NCBI RefSeq assembly: GCF_028737255.1
Contig: NZ_JAQZAN010000007.1
Location: 62,001-126,000, forward strand
Direction of reading: 5' to 3'
Source: Actinomycetospora straminea
GTDB taxonomy: Bacteria; Actinomycetota; Actinomycetes; Mycobacteriales; Pseudonocardiaceae
Length of the DNA stretch: 64,000 bases
A program made the translations under genes and the position numbers. This document shows, piece after piece, positions 57,709 to 64,000 of the stretch. The notes under the pieces were generated by a model, which saw only the letters and a list, made by a program, of their open reading frames with translations, was not told the DNA's origin and did no database searches. Position 1 is the stretch's first letter, and the number at the start of each line of letters is the position of its first letter.

Positions 57709-60700
57709 TCAGAACTCCACCTCCTGGCCGCGACGCCGGATCACGGTGATCTCGTCGCGCTGGTTGCCGGTCGGACCGAGGTAGTTGAAGGCGAACGAGA
57801 GCTGGGCGTAGCCGCCGATCACGTGGGTCGGCTTGACCAGGATCCGGGTCGCGGAGTTGTGGATGCCGCCGCGCCGACCCGTGGCCTCCGACTTCGGCAC
57901 GTTCACCACTCGTTCCTGAGCGTGGTAGACGAAGACGGTGCCGGGCGGCATCCGGTGGCTGACGACCGCGCGGACGACGAGGACGCCGTTGCGGTTCACG
58001 GCCTCGACCCAGTCGTTGTCCTCCACCCCGATCGCGTCCGCGTCGGCCTGGCTCATCCAGACGACCGGCCCACCGCGCGAGAGCGAGAGCATGAACAGGT
58101 TGTCCTGGTACTCGGAGTGGATCGACCACTTCGAGTGCGGCGTCAGGTAGCGCACCGTCACCGACGTACCGTCCGCGCCGCGATCGCCCGGACGGGTCTC
58201 GCCGAACATCCGCTGCATGTCCAGCGGGGCCCGGAAGACCGGGAGGGTCTCGCCGAACTCGTGCATCCAGTCGTGGTCGAGCAGGAAGTGCATCCGGCCG
58301 GTGAGCGTGTGCCAGGGCTTGGAGCGCTCGACGTTGACGGTGAACGACGCGTAGCGCCGCCCGCCGGTCTCGCTGCCCGACCACTCCGGGCTGGTGACCA
58401 CGGGCACCGGACGGGCCTGGGTGTCGGCGAAGGAGATGCGCTTCTCCTCGTTGCCCTCGGCGAGGTCCACGAGGTGCGTACCGGTGCGTCGCTCGAGCTG
58501 CCGGAAGCCCTGCACCGCCAGGCGGCCGTTCGTGGTGGCGGACAGGGCGAGGATGGCCTCGGCCATCTTCGCGTCCGTGTCGACGGCCGGACGTCCGTCG
58601 CCGGCACCGCCGAGCATCACGCCGTTCTGCGCGGCGAGGGCGGAGACCTCCTGATCGGGGTGGTAGGTGACGGCCTTCGTGGAGACGCCCAGCCGGTCGA
58701 CCAGCGGCCCGAGGGCGGCCATCTTGTCGGCGACGGCACCGAAGTCCCGCTCGACGACCACGAAGTTCGGCATCGTGCGCCCGGGCACCGGCTCGACCCC
58801 GCCTGCCCGCCAGTCGAGCACCCGGCCGCCGGGCTGCGCGGTCTCGCCCGGGGTGTCGTGCTGCAGGGGGACGGCCACCAGGTCCTTGCGGACCCCCAGG
58901 TGGGGCCCGGCGAGCTCGGAGAACCGGCGGCCGATCGCGTGGAAGGCGTCGAAGTCGGTGCGCGTCTCGAACGGCGGGTCGATCGCCGGGGTGAAGGCGT
59001 GCACGAAGGGGTGCATGTCGGTGGTGTTGAGGTCGTGCTTCTCGTACCAGGTGGCGGCGGGGAGCACGACGTCGGCGAGCAGCGTGGAGCTGGTCATGCG
59101 GAAGTCCAGCGCGAGCAGCATGTCCAGCTTGCCCTTGGGCGGCTCCTCGTCCCGCCACGCGACGTCGCGCGGTCGACGGTCCGGCGGGGTCTGCTCGGCG
59201 AGCAGGTTGTTGTGGGTGCCGAGCAGGTGCTTGAGGAAGTACTCGTCGCCCTTCGCCGAGGACCCCAGCAGGTTCGCCCGCCAGAGCGTGAGACAACGAG
59301 GCCAGTTCTCCGGGGCGTCCGGGTCGTCGATGGCGAACCGCAGCTCGCCGTCGCGCAGCCTGCCCGCGACGTACTCGCCGATGTCGGTGCCCGCGGCCAC
59401 CGCCTCGTCGGCCACGTCGAGGGGGTTGCGGTCGAACTGCGGGTAGGACGGCATCCAGCCCAGCCGCGCCGAGAGCGCGAGGGTGTCGATGGTGTGCATC
59501 CCCGCGAGGTGGCCCTCGGCGAGCGGCGAGGTCAGCGCGTCGGCGCGGTAGCCGTCGTAGCGCCACTGATCGGTGTGGGTGTACCAGTACGCCGTCCCGA
59601 TCATCTGGCGCGGCGGGCGCTGCCAATCGGTGGCCATCGCCATCGTGGCCCAGCCGGTCACCGGCCGGCACTTCTCCTGGCCGACGTAGTGCGCCCAGCC
59701 GCCGCCGTTGCGGCCCATCGCCCCGGTGAGCAGCAGCAGGGAGAGCACCGCGCGGTAGGTGGCGTCGCCGTGGAACCACTGGCAGATGCCGGCGCCCATG
59801 AGGATCATGGTCTTGCCGCCGGACTCCTCGGAGTTGGTCGCGAGCTCTCGCGCGATGCGCACGACCTGCTCGGCGGGCACGGAGGTGATGGCCTGCTGCC
59901 ACGCGGGCGTGCAGGGTTCGGCGGCGTCGTCGTACCCGCTCGGCCACGTGCCCGGCAGTCCGCCGCGGTGCACGCCGTACTGGGCGAGCATCAGGTCGAA
60001 GACGGTCGTGACGAGCCGGCCGCCGACGCGGCGGGTGGGGACCCCCCGGCGGAGCACCCCGCCGCTGCCGTCGAGCGCGTCGAAGCGGGGCAGCAGGACC
60101 TCGGCCGACTCGCCGTCCATCAGGGTGAGCTGCGGGGCGACGTCGCCGAGCTCCAGGTTCCACCGGCCGGCGCCGGAGTCGGTGTAGCGGAAACCGAGGG
60201 ATCCGTTGGGCACGACAGGGGTCCCGGTACGCCCGTCGATGAGCACGGTCTTCCACGCCGCGCCCTCCGAGTCGTCGCCGAGGTCGGCGGCGGTGAGGAA
60301 CTTCCCGGGCACGTACGCGCCGTCGCGCTCGGAGAGGGTCACCAGGAAGGGCAGGTCGGTGTAGCGCTGGACGTAGTCGACGAAGAACGGGACGCGGCGC
60401 CGCACGAAGAACTCGGTGAGGATGACGTGGCCCATCGCCATGGCCAGCGCACCGTCGGTACCCGGCTGGGCGGGCAGCCAGGTGTCGGCGAACTTCGTGT
60501 TGTCGGCGTAGTCCGGGGAGATCACGACGACCTTCTGGCCCTTGTAGCGGGCCTCGGCCATCCAGTGGGCGTCCGGTGTCCGTGTCACGGGAACGTTCGA
60601 TCCCCACATGAGCAGGTACGAGGCGTTCCACCAGTCCCCGGACTCGGGGACGTCGGTCTGGTCGCCGAAGACCTGGGGCGAGGCCACCGGGAGGTCGGCG

Positions 60701-61422
60701 TACCAGTCGTAGAACGAGGTCATCGCGCCGCCGACGAGCTCGATGAACCGCGAGCCCGCGGCGTGGCTGACCATCGACATCGCCGGGATCGGCGAGAAGC
60801 CGGCGATGCGGTCGGGCCCGTGGGCGCGGATCGTGTGCACGTGCGCGGCGGCGACCATCTCCACCGCCTCGGCCCACGTGACCCGCACGTGACCGCCCTT
60901 GCCGCGCGCGAGCTGGTAGCGGCGGCGCCGCTCCGGGTCGCCGACGACGTCGGCCCAGGCGAGCACGGGGTCGCCCAGGCGCTGCTTGGCCTCCCGGTAC
61001 ATCTCGACGAGGACGCCGCGCGCGTAGGGGTGGCGGATGCGGGTGGGGGAGTACGTGTACCAGGAGAACGCCGCGCCGCGGGGGCACCCGCGGGGCTCGT
61101 ACTCGGGGGAGTCGGGGCCCACCGACGGGTAGTCGGTCTGCTGGGTCTCCCAGGTGATGATCCCGTCCTTGACGTAGACCTTCCACGAGCACGACCCGGT
61201 GCAGTTGACCCCGTGGGTCGAGCGCACGACCTTGTCGTGGCTCCAGCGGTCACGGTAGAAGACGTCGCCCTCGCGGCCCCCGGTGCGGAAGTCCGCCCGC
61301 AGGTCGGCCGAGGTCTCGCGGCGGGTGAAGAACCGCCCGGTCCTGACCAGGAGGTCGGCCAGGGGCCCGTCGGTCGCCCCGGCGTCCTCGCGCGCACCTC
61401 GTCCAGCGTGCTGATCGGTCAC
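57709..61422 (-). CDS. narG: respiratory nitrate reductase alpha subunit
   Basis: A 1237-residue molybdoenzyme that reduces nitrate to nitrite on the cytoplasmic side. The N-terminal iron-sulfur site has HGVNCTGSCSWKVYVKDGII, with His in place of the first Cys as in NarG. Other hallmarks: GCPRGAAFSWYTYSPTRIRH, the Mo-ligating Asp region (VVISPDYADNTKFADTWLP), HDTP and PHSKWSIHSEYQDN. Start: GTG at 61422 behind GAGGAG. A palindromic box lies 80 bases upstream (61502). Confidence 0.96.
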   Translation of the reverse strand: MTDQHAGRGAREDAGATDGPLADLLVRTGRFFTRRETSADLRADFRTGGREGDVFYRDRWSHDKVVRSTHGVNCTGSCSWKVYVKDGIITWETQQTDYPSVGPDSPEYEPRGCPRGAAFSWYTYSPTRIRHPYARGVLVEMYREAKQRLGDPVLAWADVVGDPERRRRYQLARGKGGHVRVTWAEAVEMVAAAHVHTIRAHGPDRIAGFSPIPAMSMVSHAAGSRFIELVGGAMTSFYDWYADLPVASPQVFGDQTDVPESGDWWNASYLLMWGSNVPVTRTPDAHWMAEARYKGQKVVVISPDYADNTKFADTWLPAQPGTDGALAMAMGHVILTEFFVRRRVPFFVDYVQRYTDLPFLVTLSERDGAYVPGKFLTAADLGDDSEGAAWKTVLIDGRTGTPVVPNGSLGFRYTDSGAGRWNLELGDVAPQLTLMDGESAEVLLPRFDALDGSGGVLRRGVPTRRVGGRLVTTVFDLMLAQYGVHRGGLPGTWPSGYDDAAEPCTPAWQQAITSVPAEQVVRIARELATNSEESGGKTMILMGAGICQWFHGDATYRAVLSLLLLTGAMGRNGGGWAHYVGQEKCRPVTGWATMAMATDWQRPPRQMIGTAYWYTHTDQWRYDGYRADALTSPLAEGHLAGMHTIDTLALSARLGWMPSYPQFDRNPLDVADEAVAAGTDIGEYVAGRLRDGELRFAIDDPDAPENWPRCLTLWRANLLGSSAKGDEYFLKHLLGTHNNLLAEQTPPDRRPRDVAWRDEEPPKGKLDMLLALDFRMTSSTLLADVVLPAATWYEKHDLNTTDMHPFVHAFTPAIDPPFETRTDFDAFHAIGRRFSELAGPHLGVRKDLVAVPLQHDTPGETAQPGGRVLDWRAGGVEPVPGRTMPNFVVVERDFGAVADKMAALGPLVDRLGVSTKAVTYHPDQEVSALAAQNGVMLGGAGDGRPAVDTDAKMAEAILALSATTNGRLAVQGFRQLERRTGTHLVDLAEGNEEKRISFADTQARPVPVVTSPEWSGSETGGRRYASFTVNVERSKPWHTLTGRMHFLLDHDWMHEFGETLPVFRAPLDMQRMFGETRPGDRGADGTSVTVRYLTPHSKWSIHSEYQDNLFMLSLSRGGPVVWMSQADADAIGVEDNDWVEAVNRNGVLVVRAVVSHRMPPGTVFVYHAQERVVNVPKSEATGRRGGIHNSATRILVKPTHVIGGYAQLSFAFNYLGPTGNQRDEITVIRRRGQEVEF

Positions 61423-61501
61423 CGACGAACTCCTCTCTCGGGTTCCGCGAGGCCGGGCGCTGTGACTCGGCGGCACGCCGCCGGACAGGCCGGTGCGCGG
61501 A

Positions 61502-61516
61502 GGGACGGCCGGTCCC
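61502..61516 (-). promoter_or_regulatory. DosR-like palindrome upstream of narG
   Basis: GGGACGGCCGGTCCC within the inverted repeat GAGGGAC-GGCCG-GTCCCTC. The right arm is displaced one base, as at 16179 and 34264. It lies between narK (stop 61569) and narG (start 61422). Confidence 0.5.
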
Positions 61517-61568
61517 TCGGCGGGCGCCGTCGGCGCGGATCGATCTGTGCTGGGACGCCACCGACGCC

Positions 61569-62792
61569 TCAGGCCGGGACCGCGACGCGACGACGCACGA
61601 CGGTGCCGGCGAGCGCCGCGGCCGCCGCTGCCGTGGCGGCGAGCAGCAGGAAGCCGATGGTGTAGCTGCCGGTCAGGCCGTAGATCGACCCCATCACCAG
61701 CGGCGGGAAGAACCCGCCGAGCCCGCCGGCGGCGCCCACGACGCCGGTCACCGCGCCGACCCGTTCCGGCGGCACCAGGCGCGCCACCAGGGCGAAGACC
61801 GCGCCGGTGCCCAGCCCGAGCGCGAGGGCCAGGCCGAGGAAGGCCACCGTCCCGACGGGGACGAGCGGAAGGCGCAGCGCCGCGACCACCGCGAGCACGA
61901 CCGCCAGGCCGTAGGCCGCGAGCAGGACCTTCACCGCGTCGAAGCGGTCGGAGAGCCACCCACCCACCGGGCGCATGGCGACCGCGAGCACGACGAAGCC
62001 CGCCGTGCGCATCGCGGCGTCGGCCTTCTCCAGGTCGAAGTCGCTGGTGAGGTAGGTCGGCAGGTAGACGCTGAACGCGACGAACCCGCCGAAGGCGACC
62101 GCGTAGAGGAACGAGAGCTGCCACGTCGCGGGCAGACGCAGCACCGCGCCCAGCCGCGTCCAGACGCTGCCCGGTGCGATGGTCCGGTCCGGGCGGTCGC
62201 GCAGGACGAGCCACGCGACGACGGCGTAGGCCAGCAGCACGCCGGCGACGAGATCGAAGGGGAACGCGGGTCCGAACGCGGTGGCCAGCTGGACGGTGCT
62301 GAACGCGGCGATCGCGGTGCCGCCCATGCCGGCGCCGAACACGCCCAGCGCCGACCCACGCCGCTCCGGCGGGAACCAGGCGTTGACGAAGGGCACGCCG
62401 ATCGCGAACGTCGTGCCCCCCAGGCCGAGGAAGAAGCCGCCGATGAGGTAGGCGGTCAGGGAATCCGCCAGGTGGCCCAGGAACAGGACCGGGAGGACGG
62501 TCAGCGCGGCGGCGGCCGGGAACATCGTGCGGGCGCCGAGCCGGTCGGTGAGGGCCCCCACGGGGATGCGTCCGAGCGAACCGACCAGCACCGGCACGGC
62601 CACGAGGAGGGCCTGCTCGAAGGCGGTCAGGTCGAGCCGCTCCCGCAGGGTCGAGCCGAGCGGACCGAGCAGCGCCCACGCCCAGAAGGTGACGGCGAAC
62701 CCGAGGGTGGCCATGGCCAGCATGAGGCCCGGGCGCCCGGGCACGGTGGCGTTGCCCGGGGATCCCGCACCGGGCTGGCTGGTGGTCGACAC
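61569..62792 (-). CDS. narK: nitrate/nitrite transporter, major facilitator superfamily
   Basis: A 407-residue MFS transporter with twelve helices. Family signatures: GSLGRIPVGALTDRLGAR (loop 2-3), GLGGTTFAIGVPFVNAWFPP (nitrate signature 1) and GVVGAAGGLGGFFPPLVMG (signature 2). It imports nitrate or exchanges it for nitrite, feeding NarGHJI just downstream. GGGGAG sits six bases before the GTG at 62792, which I prefer to the GTG at 62807. The gene is the likely first of the nar block on the minus strand, with boxes further upstream. Confidence 0.92.
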   Translation of the reverse strand: MSTTSQPGAGSPGNATVPGRPGLMLAMATLGFAVTFWAWALLGPLGSTLRERLDLTAFEQALLVAVPVLVGSLGRIPVGALTDRLGARTMFPAAAALTVLPVLFLGHLADSLTAYLIGGFFLGLGGTTFAIGVPFVNAWFPPERRGSALGVFGAGMGGTAIAAFSTVQLATAFGPAFPFDLVAGVLLAYAVVAWLVLRDRPDRTIAPGSVWTRLGAVLRLPATWQLSFLYAVAFGGFVAFSVYLPTYLTSDFDLEKADAAMRTAGFVVLAVAMRPVGGWLSDRFDAVKVLLAAYGLAVVLAVVAALRLPLVPVGTVAFLGLALALGLGTGAVFALVARLVPPERVGAVTGVVGAAGGLGGFFPPLVMGSIYGLTGSYTIGFLLLAATAAAAAALAGTVVRRRVAVPA

Positions 62793-62944
62793 GATGCTCC
62801 CCCACACCGGCTCGCGCCGGCCCGCCCGTCGGCCCGGTCGTCGTCGACCCTCCGACGTGTGCCGCCCGCCTCGGGAGAGCCGGAGAGCACCGGAGATCCG
62901 GACCGAACGTCACGTCGTGTGACCGGCGAGGTCCCGCCCCGTCC

Positions 62945-62959
62945 GGGACCTTCGGTCAC
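62945..62959. promoter_or_regulatory. DosR-like box between narK and fdxA
   Basis: GGGACCTTCGGTCAC; the right arm is imperfect. A weak palindrome GGGCCGGTGGTGCCC follows at 62966-62980. It lies in the divergent gap of 270 bases, 104 bases before fdxA and 150 before narK. Confidence 0.5.
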
Positions 62960-63062
62960 GAGGCGGGGCCGGTGGTGCCCTTGTCCGCTCGAGCAGCGGG
63001 ACGCATATCGAGGACGGACCATCCGGTCGACCGGTGATCCGGTGGGTCCGGGAGGAGGCCTC

Positions 63063-63410
63063 GTGACGTACGTGATCGCCGAGCCGTGCATCGACGTCCT
63101 GGATCGTTCCTGCGTGGAGGAGTGCCCGGTGGACTGCATCTACGAGGGCGACCGCGCGCTCTACATCCATCCCGACGAGTGCGTCGACTGTGGTGCGTGC
63201 GAGCCGGTGTGCCCCGTCGAGGCGATCTACTACGAGGACGACGTGCCCGAGGCGTGGTCGGTGTTCACCGCCGACAACGCCCGGTTCTTCACCGAGACGC
63301 TGCCCGGCGCGTCGGCCCCGCTGTCGTCCCCGGGCGGCGCGGCCAAGGTCGGCCGGCTGGGGGCCGACACCTCGTTGGTGGCCGAACATCCTCGGAGGGA
63401 CGATCGATGA
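63063..63410 (+). CDS. fdxA: 7Fe ferredoxin (FdxA type)
   Basis: A 115-residue ferredoxin with a 3Fe-4S and a 4Fe-4S cluster. The Cys pattern is C9-IDVLDRS-C-VEE-C-PVD-C, then CVDCGACEPVCP. The tail (GAAKVGRLGADTSLVAEH) is typical of FdxA and longer than simple ferredoxins. It carries electrons at low potential; in M. tuberculosis FdxA is a DosR-regulon gene. Start: GTG at 63063 with GGGAGGAG, preceded by the box at 62945. Confidence 0.93.
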   Translation: MTYVIAEPCIDVLDRSCVEECPVDCIYEGDRALYIHPDECVDCGACEPVCPVEAIYYEDDVPEAWSVFTADNARFFTETLPGASAPLSSPGGAAKVGRLGADTSLVAEHPRRDDR

Positions 63411-63423
63411 TCCGGGTGGGACC

Positions 63424-63831
63424 ATGACCTCGACCGGGCGGCGCAGGGGCGCCGTGACGAGGAACGACGTCGTCGCCGGGTTCCTCGTGCTCGCGGCCGT
63501 CGCGGCGTTCGCCATGGCGTCGGTCCCGGACACGACCTGGCCGCTGGCCGACACCCGGCTCACCGCGGTCGTCGTGCTCGTCCTCGGGCTGACGGCGGCG
63601 GTGGTGGGAGGGTCCTGGCGGACGGCCGCGAGCGAGCTGGCGGTCATGCGCCCGCTCGCCGCGCTGGGCGGGCTCGCCGCGCTCGCGGCGGTGATCACCC
63701 TGATCACCGGCAGCCGGGTGGTGCTCGCGGTCCTCGTCGTGCTCACCGTGGTGCTCTGGTTGCTCGCGACCGTCCACCACCTCACGACGCGGCGAGAGCC
63801 CCCGGCCGGCGGTGACGGCGGTCGGGGTTGA
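63424..63831 (+). CDS. four-helix membrane protein, paralogue of 37440-37778
   Basis: A 135-residue protein with four hydrophobic segments: NDVVAGFLVLAAVAAFAMAS, TAVVVLVLGLTAAVVGGSWR, PLAALGGLAALAAVITLITG and VVLAVLVVLTVVLWLLATVH followed by HLT. Order and motifs match the protein at 37440. The ATG is 13 bases after fdxA, preceded by GGGTGGGACC, so it is in the fdxA operon. A six-codon frame (63407-63427) overlaps its start. Function unknown. Confidence 0.75.
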   Translation: MTSTGRRRGAVTRNDVVAGFLVLAAVAAFAMASVPDTTWPLADTRLTAVVVLVLGLTAAVVGGSWRTAASELAVMRPLAALGGLAALAAVITLITGSRVVLAVLVVLTVVLWLLATVHHLTTRREPPAGGDGGRG

Positions 63832-63862
63832 CGAGAGCCGATCGCCGCGCGCCGCCGCCGGG

Positions 63863-64000
63863 TCACCCGGTCCCGCGCCCCGCGGGCACCGGGCTCGGGG
63901 CGCGGGGGAGCCGCAGCCGCACCGTCTGCCCGGGCCACAGGTCGTGGACCTCGTCCCCGACCGCGACGCGGACGGGCCGTCCGGGACCGTCATCGGCGGC
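63863..64000 (-). CDS. 3' end of a gene running in from the right edge (partial)
   Basis: An open minus-strand frame from the window edge ends at TGA (63863-63865) and encodes 45 residues including GRPVRVAVGDEVHDLWPGQTVRLRLPRAPSP. This is protein-like; the rest of the gene is outside the window. No family can be assigned. It converges with the membrane protein gene at 63424. Confidence 0.5.
   Translation of the reverse strand, partial: AADDGPGRPVRVAVGDEVHDLWPGQTVRLRLPRAPSPVPAGRGTG

Noticed and set aside
57580-61665. A 1361-codon plus-strand frame over narG/narH
   Set aside because: Antisense shadow of the nar genes: composition is Val/Asp/Arg-rich with no family signature, while the minus strand carries all NarG/NarH motifs.

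Overview
The window is about 64 kb of very GC-rich DNA. It has GTG/ATG starts with purine-rich ribosome sites, tightly overlapping genes (ATGA/GTGA junctions), F420-type nitroreductase homologues, a bacterial proteasome activator and a DevR/DosR-type regulator. Together these indicate an actinomycete; a Pseudonocardia-like member of the Pseudonocardiales is my best guess, by inference only. No rRNA, tRNA, CRISPR array or insertion sequence was recognised.

Left part (1-11.4 kb): transport and envelope genes. These are a HAD hydrolase, a Ddn-like nitroreductase overlapping a BCCT (betaine/choline-type) transporter, small membrane and lipoprotein genes, and an OmpR-type response regulator, sensor kinase and lipoprotein operon next to an AGCS-type sodium:amino-acid symporter. 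Four copies of a direct repeat (CTGAC-n6-CTGAC; one is a variant) lie upstream of the BCCT operon, a lipoprotein, the regulator itself and the symporter, so they look like the local regulator's sites. Several decayed genes lie here: a DUF4396 tail, the 5' end of a penicillin-binding protein and an MmpS-like gene with one in-frame stop.

Main part (11.4-63.8 kb): a large hypoxia/dormancy island. About 25 places carry a DosR-box-like palindrome close to GGGACCTTCGGCCCT, almost always just upstream of a gene. A clear DevR/DosR orthologue is at 28174-28815, with D54, K179, K182 and N183 all conserved; no sensor kinase of the DosS/DosT kind is present. The genes behind the boxes match the Mycobacterium tuberculosis DosR regulon in type: 11 universal stress protein genes (14 domains), two Hsp20 chaperones, two CtpF-like P-type ATPases, a phosphoribosyltransferase-hydrolase fusion (Rv0571c type), a DUF1918 protein (Rv0569 type), an Rv1738-like protein, a Hrp1-like CBS protein, a CBS-type site-2 protease (Rv2625c type), FdxA, a NarK transporter and narGHJI.

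Less expected members are a streptavidin-like protein without a signal peptide, a stand-alone CheB methylesterase, SpoIIAA-like proteins, a PEP synthase, the proteasome activator Bpa, an alcohol dehydrogenase, a flavodoxin and several small Cys-rich or membrane proteins. Read together, the island would switch on nitrate respiration (NarK, NarGHJI), electron carriers (FdxA, flavodoxin), ion homeostasis (ATPases), protein protection and turnover (Hsp20, Bpa, site-2 protease) and nucleotide/stress sensing (USP, CBS) when oxygen falls.
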